The translations under genes and the position numbers were made by a program. From an uncultured Verrucomicrobiales bacterium (GTDB taxonomy: Bacteria; Verrucomicrobiota; Verrucomicrobiia; Verrucomicrobiales; DEV007), in NCBI GenBank assembly GCA_937891465.1, contig CALAHF010000174.1, forward strand, positions 1 through 33,899: a stretch of DNA of 33,899 bases, read 5' to 3'. Positions 22,973 to 31,925 of the stretch are shown one piece after another. How positions within the stretch are numbered: the stretch's first letter is position 1; the number at the start of each line of letters is the position of its first letter. The notes under the pieces were generated by a model. The model searched no databases. It was not told where the DNA came from and saw only the letters and a program-made list of their open reading frames with translations.

Positions 22973-24405
22973 GCAACCAGCTTTCTTCCCAATCGAAAAA
23001 CGCATCGCCCGATGCCTTGAGCCGTCGCCGCTTCCTCGGGCAGGCGAGTTGCGCAGGCGTCGGCTCCGCGTCACTGTTTTCGTCGCTTTTCCAACTGCAA
23101 ATGGCCAACGTCGCCTCCGCCCAGGAAGCTGCCGACGATGATTACAAAGCACTCGTCTGCGTATTTTTCGCCGGCGGAATGGACACGTTCAACTTGCTGG
23201 TTCCCCGCGGAAATTCCGAATACTCCGAATACGCTGGCATCCGGTCCGATCTCGCTTTGGCCCAAAATTCACTCACCGCGATCAACACGCCCGTTGGCGA
23301 TGGCCGCACCTTTGGCCTGCACCCCGCGATGTCCGGCATGGCCGATTTAATCAACCAGGGCAACGCCGCGATGGTTTCAAACGTCGGCACTCTCGTGGAA
23401 CCAAACACCACTCTGGCCCGCTACCAAAATGGCGCCGCCAAATTGCCGTTCGGCCTGTTTTCTCACGCCGATCAAATCGCCCAATGGCAAACCTCGCTGC
23501 CCGACTCCCGGACTGCGACCGGCTGGGGCGGGCGTATCGCCGATTTCATGCAGGCGGCGAATGAAAATCAGGACATCTCGATGAATATTTCGGTGTCAGG
23601 GAACAACATTTTCCAAGCCGGCAATACCGCCGTTCCCTTTTCAGCCAGCGTGTTCGGCAATGAAGACGGGAATCAGCTCTACGATTTTAAAAACGACGAG
23701 GAGTATCTTTCACAGTTCCGCAACGCAGCAATTACCAATTTACTCGACGAGCAGTACCAGTCGCTTTTCAAAAAAACCTACGTCAACTCGCTGAAAAGCT
23801 CCCTCGACGACAACGACAATTTTGCCGCCGCGCTCGGACAGGTCGATCTCACCACGCCCTTCAGCCCCGGCTACTACTCGCAGCTGTTCCGCACCGTTGC
23901 CAAAACCATCGCCGCCCGCGAAACCCTCAACGTCCGCCGCCAAACATTCTTTATTCTAATCGGCGGTTGGGATCATCACGACGAAGTCATCAACAACATG
24001 CAGGGCCAGCTCACCGGCGTAAATGCCGCCATGACCGAGTTCTGGGCATCACTCAACGAAATGGGCGTGACGGATCAGGTCACCACGTTTACCGCATCGG
24101 ATTTTGCACGAACTCTCACCTCGAACGGACGCGGTTCCGACCATGCCTGGGGTGGCAATCACCTTGTGATGGGCGGCGCCGTGAACGGAAATCAGATCTA
24201 CGGCGACTACCCCAGCCTCGCCGAAGGCAGCAGCCTCGACACCGGGCGCGGTCGACTGATTCCAACAATCTCGTGCGACGAATATTTCGCCGATCTCGCC
24301 ATGTGGTTCGGCGTTTCTCAAAGCGATTTGCCGAGCGTGCTTCCCAATTTATCCCGCTTCCATAGCGGCCCGTCCGCGCCCATCGGGTTCATGAGCAATA
24401 CCTGA
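22969..24405 (+). CDS. Tat-exported DUF1501 protein
   Basis: 478 residues. A twin-arginine signal is present (LSRRRFLG, 18-24 region, hydrophobic stretch to about 52, ending ASAQ). The domain starts with ALVCVFFAGGMDTFNLLVPRG (61-81), the typical beginning of DUF1501, a relative of the alkaline phosphatase/sulfatase fold. Further hallmarks are FILIGGWDHHDE, SDFARTLTSNGRGSDHAWGGNHLVMGG and GDYPSL. The His- and Asp-rich segments could bind metal. Function is unproven. Its start overlaps the DUF1800 stop by four bases, so the two proteins are translationally coupled and very likely work together. Confidence 0.9.
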   Translation: MSNQLSSQSKNASPDALSRRRFLGQASCAGVGSASLFSSLFQLQMANVASAQEAADDDYKALVCVFFAGGMDTFNLLVPRGNSEYSEYAGIRSDLALAQNSLTAINTPVGDGRTFGLHPAMSGMADLINQGNAAMVSNVGTLVEPNTTLARYQNGAAKLPFGLFSHADQIAQWQTSLPDSRTATGWGGRIADFMQAANENQDISMNISVSGNNIFQAGNTAVPFSASVFGNEDGNQLYDFKNDEEYLSQFRNAAITNLLDEQYQSLFKKTYVNSLKSSLDDNDNFAAALGQVDLTTPFSPGYYSQLFRTVAKTIAARETLNVRRQTFFILIGGWDHHDEVINNMQGQLTGVNAAMTEFWASLNEMGVTDQVTTFTASDFARTLTSNGRGSDHAWGGNHLVMGGAVNGNQIYGDYPSLAEGSSLDTGRGRLIPTISCDEYFADLAMWFGVSQSDLPSVLPNLSRFHSGPSAPIGFMSNT

Positions 24406-24429
24406 TTTCTCCGCATCTTTTTTTATCAA

Positions 24430-24969
24430 ATGAAAGACACCTTCCGCCGATTTTTGAAAACTCTGCCGCTTGCGATTTTGTTCGCGGTATTGTTCGGCAC
24501 TGGATGGTGGCTTTTAGAAAAAAAAACGGTGGAGAAACCCATCCCTGAGAAACCAGCCATCAATCCCGATTTGCCGACTGCAAAAGACGTCTCTGCCGCC
24601 ACCGTTTCAAAACGCGCCTTCGCCGATTACGCTGCCGAATCCAAAACCACAACCGACGATCTAAAAATCATCGATCGCTTGATTCGGCAATTTTTTCTCA
24701 TCGCAAAAGATCAATCCAGCCGTTTCCCCATGGGCAACAATCGCGAAATCACCCGCGTCCTCGCCGGTCACAATCCCATGAGCAGGGCCTGGATTCCCGC
24801 TGATCATCCGGCCATCGACGAACGCGGCGAGTTGATCGATCGCTGGAAAAATCCGCTTCACTTTCACGCGCTCGCTCGCGGCGTTTTCGAAATCCGCTCC
24901 GCCGGTCCCGACGGCACCCTTTTCACCGAAGACGACATCAAAATCGGAACGCCGTCTCAACAAAGTTAA
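24430..24969 (+). CDS. Membrane-anchored protein with GspG-like C-terminal segment
   Basis: 179 residues. A single membrane helix lies at about 12-30, followed by a Pro/Lys linker and an alpha-helical stretch (70-95). Residues 128-170 (IDERGELIDRWKNPLHFH, then FEIRSAGPDGTLFTEDDI) resemble the calcium-binding C-terminal part of type II secretion major pseudopilins, where the pattern is D-W-NP ... S-G-DG ... DDI. The N-terminal prepilin signal (G/F-T-L-x-E) of true pseudopilins is absent. It lies 24 nt after DUF1501 and 4 nt before the next gene, inside the same operon. Its role is unknown; it may sit with the DUF1800/DUF1501 complex in the periplasm. Confidence 0.75.
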   Translation: MKDTFRRFLKTLPLAILFAVLFGTGWWLLEKKTVEKPIPEKPAINPDLPTAKDVSAATVSKRAFADYAAESKTTTDDLKIIDRLIRQFFLIAKDQSSRFPMGNNREITRVLAGHNPMSRAWIPADHPAIDERGELIDRWKNPLHFHALARGVFEIRSAGPDGTLFTEDDIKIGTPSQQS

Positions 24970-24973
24970 CCTG

Positions 24974-26077
24974 ATGAAACCTCTCTTCTCTTTTTTCCTA
25001 GTTCTGGTTTCAACCGGATTCTGCTTCGCCCAGGTCGAAGACGACGCGACGCGCCCCATTGGATTTGTCCGCCAAACTTGCCCTGAAGGCTCCGACACTT
25101 GGATCGGAACTCCGTTCGAGCACGTCAAAGCGGATGCCAGCGTCGAGTTGAAAAGTCGCCCACGCGTGATTTCCAGCCGCCACATTGCAGTTTTTTACCT
25201 ACTGCGGAAACAACCGTGGACCAAAAATCAATTCGTTGGCACCCATTACGTTCGCATCGCCGGCAACCATGAGTGGGCTGGGCGTCCCTACAAAATTCAA
25301 TCCGTCAGAAGGACTTTAATCGTCGTGGAATACGAAGATCACTTTCCGAAAGAAGACTTCACTCGCGGGCACGAAATCGAAGTCGTCCCCTACCCAACCG
25401 TCACCGATATTTTTCCACCCGATTCCCAAACGACCTTTCAGGAATCGGATGGTGTTCTTCCGCTTCAGCGAAAAACCGAGCTGCTCATTTTTGAAGACGA
25501 TCCCTCAAATTCCACGCCAACACCGCCGACCAGTTTTTTCGTGACTGCAGATGGTTGGCAGCAGGTTACCTCAGCCGGAATTCAACCTGCAAACAACGTC
25601 ATGCTCAAGCCATGGACGGCGATGGTTATTCGCAACAAAACCGGCCTTGGCGATACCGAATTTGTGACCACTGGTTTACTTCCAAAATTCCCCGTCCACA
25701 CGCCAGCTCGTGGCATTTTGAACGAGCGCGTCGAAATTCCCACACCAGCCCCCGTTTTCGTCCCAACCAGACTCGCCGACCTTCAACTGCCGACCCGACA
25801 CAACATTTTCGGAGACAGCGAGACCTTTGACGAAGCCGATCGCGCGGCCGAACTCCTGGTTTTCGACGGAGCGATTGCCGAATTGAACAAAGAGCCGTCC
25901 GCCACCTACTTCCGCGTCGCCGGTCAATGGCACCTCGACAACGGAACGACCTACCCCGTTTCCGACGATGTCGAAATTCAGCCCGGCACCGCATTTTCGT
26001 TTAAGAAAAACCGAACCTGGTTTCACAAATGGGTCTACACCCCCGTTCATCTTCAAGAGGAGGGAGCGACCGAATGA
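24974..26077 (+). CDS. Exported protein resembling TIGR02597 family
   Basis: 367 residues with a signal peptide (about 1-20, ending CFAQ). The mature protein is beta-rich with no cysteine pattern or catalytic motif. Features such as SDTWIGTPFE near the start, the central IQPANNVMLKPWTAMVIRNK and the closing IQPGTAFSFKKN recall the TIGR02597 family of secreted proteins described from Verrucomicrobium-type bacteria. I make this link from memory of the pattern, so it is moderate. It starts 4 nt after the GspG-like gene, and its stop overlaps the next start as ATGA. Function unknown, probably surface-associated. Confidence 0.75.
   Translation: MKPLFSFFLVLVSTGFCFAQVEDDATRPIGFVRQTCPEGSDTWIGTPFEHVKADASVELKSRPRVISSRHIAVFYLLRKQPWTKNQFVGTHYVRIAGNHEWAGRPYKIQSVRRTLIVVEYEDHFPKEDFTRGHEIEVVPYPTVTDIFPPDSQTTFQESDGVLPLQRKTELLIFEDDPSNSTPTPPTSFFVTADGWQQVTSAGIQPANNVMLKPWTAMVIRNKTGLGDTEFVTTGLLPKFPVHTPARGILNERVEIPTPAPVFVPTRLADLQLPTRHNIFGDSETFDEADRAAELLVFDGAIAELNKEPSATYFRVAGQWHLDNGTTYPVSDDVEIQPGTAFSFKKNRTWFHKWVYTPVHLQEEGATE
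26058..26063 (+). promoter_or_regulatory. Strong Shine-Dalgarno sequence deciding the start at 26074
   Basis: AGGAGG lies 10 nt before ATG 26074, inside the 3' end of the preceding gene. It is one of very few good ribosome sites in this window and supports 26074 over the earlier in-frame ATG at 26029. Confidence 0.75.
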
Positions 26078-27843
26078 TGAATTTTATGAACAAACAGGGC
26101 TATAACGAAGATAGCCCTTTGAAAACACCCTATTCGTTCAACGAACATACCCTGCTGCTTCGTTTTCTTGCGTTTTTTGGTCTGATCTCAGGAACAGCTT
26201 TCGCCTCTGATTCAGCCGTGCAATTTTACTTCGGCGGCCTCGACGACGTGCCCACAGGTTCGGTGGGAATTCTCGTCGCTGATGAATCCAACAATGGATT
26301 TCTCGAACCCGACGAAAGCGAGATGATCGGTGTGAAGCTCGTGGAAAACGAAAGCATCGGCCCATTGGATTCTGACGATCGGATCATTGCCGTATTCACC
26401 GCGACCGATTCAGGATTCAGCCCCGGAAAAACGGGTTTCACCGGCCTGGTCAACAAATTCAAATGGCAAGATCGCGTCCCCGCTGGAGCGCCGTTAAAAT
26501 TCTATTGGTTCCCCGACAACAAACCGGGCGACAAACTCGGGAAATGGATGCGCTACGGCTCATTCCGTCGAGATCCTGTCGGCACCAGCGGTGGCACGAT
26601 TGGATTTTTCGCGCCCGATTTTCGCAAACACGAAACCATCGCCACCATCACGACTGATGCGCCCGGCGGAGGAGATTTTGACGGCACTACCGGCATCGCA
26701 ACTGGGTTAGTTGGAATCGGCGTTTTCACCGGACAAGAGTTGCCCGAGCGCATTGGCGATCCTACAGGACCAGCCGATGGGCCTGAAACGACGACTTCCG
26801 TTTTGGGCGACGAATTTCGCGGAACTTATGTCGGGCTCGTAAACAAAATTACCACGAATGCCGACCTCGGTGAAATCTCTGTTAAAATCGGAAAAGCAGG
26901 CAGTTTTTCGGGCCGCATTATAGTGAACCGGGTTGCCTACAAACTAAGAGGCCGCTTTGATGAAAACGGAATTTACGCCGCCGAGCTGAATTCACGTGAT
27001 GCGATCGAACCGCTCAACCTTGCACTGCAATTGGCAACTACCGACGGCAGCGGCGGATTGAAAATCAACGGCACGATCGACGGAGCTTCTGGACTCGCCG
27101 GCATCATCAACAGCCATCGCGCGAGCTTTCACAAAAAACTCAATCCAGCACCGTGGGCGGGGCGTTACACAATGCTGTTGCCGAAAACGGAGGACTCTCC
27201 CGGCGGCGACGGATATGCGTTGGTCACCGTCGCGACCAGCGGAAAAGTGACTGCAAAATTCCGCCTCGGCGACATGGCTGGCGCAAGCGATTCAACCTAT
27301 CTCTCGGTCGATGGCGAATGGCCGCTTTCTTTGATTTACAGCAGTCGCAAGCTGGGTCGCGTCGCCGGTAGACTGACTTTTCGCGATATTCCCGAAAGTG
27401 ATTTTGACGGCGTGTTGAGTTGGTCAAAACGAGCCCATACGCGCGAACGGTTTTACCCTGAAGGATTTGCCGTCACCCTTCCCGCAATCGGTTCGGAATT
27501 TGAGCTCGTCACCGAAGGTCGTTTGGTTTCCAGTATCGTCGGCGGCTGGCAAAATACCGCGATCACCTTCCTCGGCGATTATAATTCAAATCCCGGCACG
27601 ATTTACACGAATTGGGGCAACGATAATCGGTTCACCAGTTATCTTCGTGATGGCCAACGCCTGAAAATTTCTGCGAATCGCAAGACCGGTTACATCGGCG
27701 GATCTTATGTCGATAAATCAGTCAGCCCCGCGCTTAATTTTCGCTTTTACGGCGTCGCTTTTCAGAAACAGAGCGTGATCTCCGGCGTGTCTTACCGCTA
27801 TCGCACGACGGAAGTTGGTTCCCTCACGATTGATCCAAACTAA
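26074..27843 (+). CDS. Exported beta-rich repeat protein of Verrucomicrobiota type; leader contains a dispersed repeat
   Basis: 589 residues from ATG 26074, chosen for the AGGAGG site and the ATGA overlap with the upstream stop. The hydrophobic signal core (LLLRFLAFFGLISGTAFAS) comes only after an unusually long polar leader of about 27 residues, which is encoded by a copy of the dispersed palindromic repeat. The mature protein has beta-strand modules: FRGTYVGLVNK...GSFSGRIIVNRVAYKLRGRF (from about 245) and AGRYTMLLPK...GYALVTVATSGKVTAKFRLGD (from about 360). These look like repeated units of a beta-prism or barrel. There is no catalytic signature. It is the last gene of the five-gene operon and converges on the cytochrome gene with a 4-nt overlap. 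Function unknown. Confidence 0.8.
   Translation: MMNFMNKQGYNEDSPLKTPYSFNEHTLLLRFLAFFGLISGTAFASDSAVQFYFGGLDDVPTGSVGILVADESNNGFLEPDESEMIGVKLVENESIGPLDSDDRIIAVFTATDSGFSPGKTGFTGLVNKFKWQDRVPAGAPLKFYWFPDNKPGDKLGKWMRYGSFRRDPVGTSGGTIGFFAPDFRKHETIATITTDAPGGGDFDGTTGIATGLVGIGVFTGQELPERIGDPTGPADGPETTTSVLGDEFRGTYVGLVNKITTNADLGEISVKIGKAGSFSGRIIVNRVAYKLRGRFDENGIYAAELNSRDAIEPLNLALQLATTDGSGGLKINGTIDGASGLAGIINSHRASFHKKLNPAPWAGRYTMLLPKTEDSPGGDGYALVTVATSGKVTAKFRLGDMAGASDSTYLSVDGEWPLSLIYSSRKLGRVAGRLTFRDIPESDFDGVLSWSKRAHTRERFYPEGFAVTLPAIGSEFELVTEGRLVSSIVGGWQNTAITFLGDYNSNPGTIYTNWGNDNRFTSYLRDGQRLKISANRKTGYIGGSYVDKSVSPALNFRFYGVAFQKQSVISGVSYRYRTTEVGSLTIDPN
26091..26162. repeat. Dispersed palindromic repeat, copy 3, inside a coding start
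   Basis: GGGCTAT (26097-26103) pairs perfectly with ATAGCCC (26111-26117). A second small stem, GTTC-AAC-GAAC, spans 26136-26146. Bases 26126-26162 match 20529-20565 at about 29 of 37 positions. The element begins 17 nt downstream of the start codon and is translated as part of the leader peptide. Confidence 0.6.
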
Positions 27844-30800
27844 CGTTCCGTCGGAGTCATCCGAACCAAATCACTCGCCGCGATGGCCTTGATTGTGGCT
27901 GAATAAGTCCCGCCGTTTTTCTGCGCCTCGGCATTTATTTTCTCAACGGTGGTTGCATCCTGCGCCGTCATGGGTCGGCCCATCGCAAACTGCGTGAGCT
28001 TCCAGGTGATCGTTTCCTTCACGCGCTTGCTTCCCGCTAGCAAGGCCATCAACTCGGCAGAATTTTTGTAATCTATCGATTCCGACTCGCCGGGAAATAA
28101 AATCTGGCCGTCGTCGCGGAGCTTGTTTTCATGCTCATCTTTTTCGTGAAAGGCACCGATGCCATCGAATTTTTCCAAGCCGAAAGCAAGTGGCTCGAAT
28201 TTTTGATGACACCCGCCACAGCTCGCGTTTTCAATCCGATTTTCGGCGATCCCGCGCTGCGTCAGTCCCGGTTCCGATGAAATCGGCGTCACATCAACAC
28301 ACGGCGGAGGATCTTTCACCACGCCACGAAGCAAATCGTGCATCACAAAAAGGCCGCGCGACACCATCGACGCTTCATCACCGCCAACCGTCAAAATACT
28401 GGCCTGAGTCAACAACCCGCCACGCCCTGAATTTTCGGAGAGGTCGTATTTCGCCATCCCCTCGCCTTCTTTCGACGGCAGACCATAAAATTTCGCCAAA
28501 CGCGGACTCGCATGCGTCACCTGAGCGCTCAGCAAATCGGAAAGTGGCCGCTTCTCATCCCAGACAACCGTTCTGAAAAACGCCAGTGTCTCCGCTTTCA
28601 TATCTGTCGCAAGCTCAGGGTTCCAATCCGGAAAGTGTTTTGGATTCGGCGCTAGATTCGCCAATCGACCGAGATTCAGCCATTCCGACGCAAATTGCTG
28701 TGATCGCTCAATTGCCCGCGGATCAGCCAGCATTCGCGAAATTTCCACGCCCATTTTTGCGGTATCAGAAAGCTCACCATTTTCCGCCGCCCGCATCAAT
28801 TTTTCATCCGGAGACGCTCCCCAAATCAAATAACTTAACCGCGACGCCAATTCGTAATCTGTCACCGGCCAGGCCGTTCCGTCACCCTGCTGAGTTTCAA
28901 TCCGGTAAATAAATCGGGGCGATTGCAGCATCGCTTCGATCAAAAACCGAGCAGCTTCATCAAACTCACCCTGAGCCGAAGCCACCGTCGAAAGCACGCC
29001 GCGAAAGGCATACAATTCGTCCTGTGAGAGCGGCCCCCGTAGCAACCACGTGCCCATGTCTTGCACAAAAAGCTCCATTGCATCGTCATCCGCGAGACTT
29101 TTCGAATTCGAATATTGTTTCACGAATTTCTCCGCATCCATTCGCTCGACAATCAGCTCCGCCAATCGCGCATAGGCCCCGACGTGCTTGAGATCGACGT
29201 TTAAATTATAAGCCGTGTTGGAAAACCCATCGGCTCTCAGTTCAGGCGGCAACAGCTCGCGCGCTTCCTTCGAAATGTCGACGCCCGTGGCTGCTTTTAC
29301 CGTGGCGCCGTATTCGGGAACTGTGAGCCGCTGCACCCAAATTTTGTTAGCCTTTTCGCCGCCGCCATGAACATAAACCGCCGGATCAATTTGCGAAATC
29401 GTCCACGACGCCCCGCCTTCGATCCACTGTTTCAACGCCGCCTTTTCTTCATCCGACAGCGGATCACGATCTTCCGGCATTTCATCTTCGACGACTGATT
29501 TCCAAATCGCACTTTCTTCCGCCTTCCCCGCGACAACACCATGGCCATCTCGCTTTCCGCCGGCAAACGCGAGCGCCTTTTTCGTCAAATCCAGCTTCCC
29601 CTCACGATTTGCCGAGTCGTGACATTCGAGACAATGATTCGAAATCAGCGGCGCAATTTTGTTTTCAAAAAGCAGCTCGTTTTCCGATTTTGTGATTAAC
29701 GCCGGCCCAACTCCAAGAGCACCCGGCCCCGCCCGAAAATTCTGCCCGATTTCGCCAATCGACAACGCCCGATTAAAAATTGCGACAAGATGAAGTGAAC
29801 CTTTCCACGGACGATCACCCGTCATTTCATTTCCTAGCGAAAGCTTTAAAGTCGGATCCCACGGCTCCAAACCGCCTTCGATTTTTTCCTTCGCCCGCTC
29901 GCGCCCATTCACATAAAGCCGAGATAAACCGCTTTTTTCACGCGTGTAAACGATGTGAGTGAGTTTGGTTTCGGCTACTTTTTTCGGAGTAACCAACGCA
30001 CGATTCGCGCCGTTCGAATCCGTCTTCGATGTTCGAAATCGCACCTCAAACGCCGTTTTTTCCTGACCAATCGTAAAACTTCGCGATCCCGTATTCGGCG
30101 AAAGTGTCACGATTCGGGCTGGGCCCTCTTGCTTCAAATTCTCAGGCCGCACCCACGTTTCGATCGTGACTGCGTTGCTTTTCTGAAGCGCATTTGTCAA
30201 ACGCGTCGCTGGTTTCTGAGACTGAATTTTCGCCTTCCCCGTGATTGTTAATGTTCGCGGACCACGCTCGACTTCACGCGGCGTTTCAATTTTCAAATCC
30301 AACGGCTCAGCTGCGCCAGAGCGATCGCAAATCAGAACTCCAGTCGGCTCAGAAAAATCGTAAAGAACCTGCAATCCCTTCCCCGTCCGCGAATAATTTG
30401 GATTCGAAATCGGCAATTCCGCTTTGCCCGAATGCTTCACCGTTTCAGGTTTTGGCTCCGGCTTGGGCTCAATTTTTGTAATCGTCGGAGCCGGAATTTC
30501 CACATCGATTCCCGCTTTAAAATGCTGCTCGATTTCTTTCGCGGCCAGCGCTCGATCAAAAATCGCCACGAGAAAATACGTTCCCTTCCAAAGTCGCGAG
30601 CCAACCATTTCGTCTCCCAGCGCGAGGTGATACTTTCCATCCCACGAGTTCAAATCAGCCCCTACATTTTCATCACTTCGCTGTTTTCCATTCACAAAAA
30701 GCAGCGCCTTCCCCGATTTATCGAAGGTGTAGACCACATGCGTCAGTTCGGTTTTCACCGCCTTCGTCATCACTGATGGCATTCCATTCTTGCTCGTTTT

Positions 30801-31223
30801 CGAAGTCCGAAATCGCACATCAAAAACATCTTTTTCCTGACCCAGCGTAAAATTTCGGTTCGTGGAATCATACGACAAGGTCACGATCCGCGCCGGCCCT
30901 TCCTGACTTGTATTCGAAGGCTTAATCCATGCCTCAATCGTCATTGCCTGAGTCGCCTTCGCAACTTCCGTCATTTTCTGCGCCGGTTTTACCGAACGAA
31001 TGAGCGTCGGGCCATGAATCTCCAACGCTCCCGCAGAACGCTTCACGCCGGACGTCTTCGAGACCTTCAGATCCAAATCACCCGCCCGATCTTTGACGAC
31101 ATCACCCTTCGCATCCGCAAAATCATACAAGACACGCAGCCCTTCGCTAGAACGCTGTTGGCCGATCGCAATCGAGCCAACCAACATCCCAACAATCGCC
31201 AACAATCCAAAATTTCTTCCCAT
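27840..31223 (-). CDS. Exported planctomycete-type cytochrome c protein (PSC1, DUF1587/1595/1592/1588/1585) with two tandem LamG domains
   Basis: 1127 residues with a signal peptide (about 1-21). Two LamG/concanavalin-like domains at about 28-238 and 283-499 are clear tandem duplicates (both contain EGPARIVTLS, FTLGQE or FTIGQE, VRFRTSKT, VNG, WKG...LVAIF.RAL). They are joined by an EPKPEPKPE linker. A c-type cytochrome site, C531-LE-C534-H535, begins the PSC1 region. DUF1587-like (RLTVPEYGATV), DUF1595-like, DUF1592 (YELASRLSYLIWGASPDE) and DUF1588 regions follow, the last with a second haem site C1002-GG-C1005-H1006. DUF1585 ends the protein. Such proteins are presumed periplasmic redox or substrate-processing proteins; the substrate is unknown. 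AGGA at 31231-31234 lies 7 nt before the ATG, a good ribosome site. Confidence 0.9.
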   Translation of the reverse strand: MGRNFGLLAIVGMLVGSIAIGQQRSSEGLRVLYDFADAKGDVVKDRAGDLDLKVSKTSGVKRSAGALEIHGPTLIRSVKPAQKMTEVAKATQAMTIEAWIKPSNTSQEGPARIVTLSYDSTNRNFTLGQEKDVFDVRFRTSKTSKNGMPSVMTKAVKTELTHVVYTFDKSGKALLFVNGKQRSDENVGADLNSWDGKYHLALGDEMVGSRLWKGTYFLVAIFDRALAAKEIEQHFKAGIDVEIPAPTITKIEPKPEPKPETVKHSGKAELPISNPNYSRTGKGLQVLYDFSEPTGVLICDRSGAAEPLDLKIETPREVERGPRTLTITGKAKIQSQKPATRLTNALQKSNAVTIETWVRPENLKQEGPARIVTLSPNTGSRSFTIGQEKTAFEVRFRTSKTDSNGANRALVTPKKVAETKLTHIVYTREKSGLSRLYVNGRERAKEKIEGGLEPWDPTLKLSLGNEMTGDRPWKGSLHLVAIFNRALSIGEIGQNFRAGPGALGVGPALITKSENELLFENKIAPLISNHCLECHDSANREGKLDLTKKALAFAGGKRDGHGVVAGKAEESAIWKSVVEDEMPEDRDPLSDEEKAALKQWIEGGASWTISQIDPAVYVHGGGEKANKIWVQRLTVPEYGATVKAATGVDISKEARELLPPELRADGFSNTAYNLNVDLKHVGAYARLAELIVERMDAEKFVKQYSNSKSLADDDAMELFVQDMGTWLLRGPLSQDELYAFRGVLSTVASAQGEFDEAARFLIEAMLQSPRFIYRIETQQGDGTAWPVTDYELASRLSYLIWGASPDEKLMRAAENGELSDTAKMGVEISRMLADPRAIERSQQFASEWLNLGRLANLAPNPKHFPDWNPELATDMKAETLAFFRTVVWDEKRPLSDLLSAQVTHASPRLAKFYGLPSKEGEGMAKYDLSENSGRGGLLTQASILTVGGDEASMVSRGLFVMHDLLRGVVKDPPPCVDVTPISSEPGLTQRGIAENRIENASCGGCHQKFEPLAFGLEKFDGIGAFHEKDEHENKLRDDGQILFPGESESIDYKNSAELMALLAGSKRVKETITWKLTQFAMGRPMTAQDATTVEKINAEAQKNGGTYSATIKAIAASDLVRMTPTER

Positions 31224-31295
31224 GACGGAATCCTAACAATCGCCGCCCCGATGTCATTCACTCATTCGAGCCAATTTGGGCGAATCGACGATTTT

Positions 31296-31925
31296 TTAGG
31301 GAAGGACAGCTTCTTCAGCGATGGAAATTTCACCTCCTTGCGAATAAGCAAAAACGACAAATAGCCCAATTCCAATGAATGACAGCAGCGTTGGTTTCCA
31401 CGCTCTCCTCGGATGGAGGAATAAAAACGGTATCCAGCTGATCCCGAACATCAGAAAACAGAGGCCCCAAACGGGAGATTCCGCGAACGACGCGATCAGC
31501 ATCAACAGGCCCGAAATGATGATGCAAGCGCAAGCAATCCAAATGAAATGAAGTTGCGGCTTGGTAATTAAAAGATCTCCAAATAATCCAACGAGGCCAT
31601 TCGGAGCAGCCTCCGAAACTCCGTTGATGTCTTTCAGATAGATCAGCTTCTCTCGATTTGCTTCCTCGATGAATTGAGTGCGCATCGGCTCGGTGACTTG
31701 ATTCACATTCGCTCGCCGAACTCCGCCGTCATGGCGAATCGTGAAAAAGCCCTGACTGTCGATGTCGGTGCAAATCCCAGTGAGCGTGGTTCCGTCTTGA
31801 AAGGTCACCTTTTTTTCTAGCGGCTCTTGGGGAGCTGATTCCGCCGACAGTTGAGTTGCGAAAGCCATAAACCCGGCTGCGGCGATAATGACTATTAAAG
31901 AGTGGCGAGAAGATAAATGGATCAT
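31296..31925 (-). CDS. Membrane protein, unknown function
   Basis: 209 residues, not recognised. A signal peptide or first helix (about 10-28, ending LSAE) is followed by a small beta-rich domain (VTFQDGTTLTGICTDIDSQG, then GGVRRANVNQV) that could be a barrel of SH3/Sm-like type. After residue 120 come three membrane helices (HFIWIACACIIISGLLMLIA, VWGLCFLMFGISWIPFLFL, LLSFIGIGLFVVFAY). It lies 72 nt upstream of the cytochrome gene on the same strand and may be co-transcribed. It is certainly coding by its hydrophobic pattern; no role can be given. Confidence 0.65.
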   Translation of the reverse strand: MIHLSSRHSLIVIIAAAGFMAFATQLSAESAPQEPLEKKVTFQDGTTLTGICTDIDSQGFFTIRHDGGVRRANVNQVTEPMRTQFIEEANREKLIYLKDINGVSEAAPNGLVGLFGDLLITKPQLHFIWIACACIIISGLLMLIASFAESPVWGLCFLMFGISWIPFLFLHPRRAWKPTLLSFIGIGLFVVFAYSQGGEISIAEEAVLP

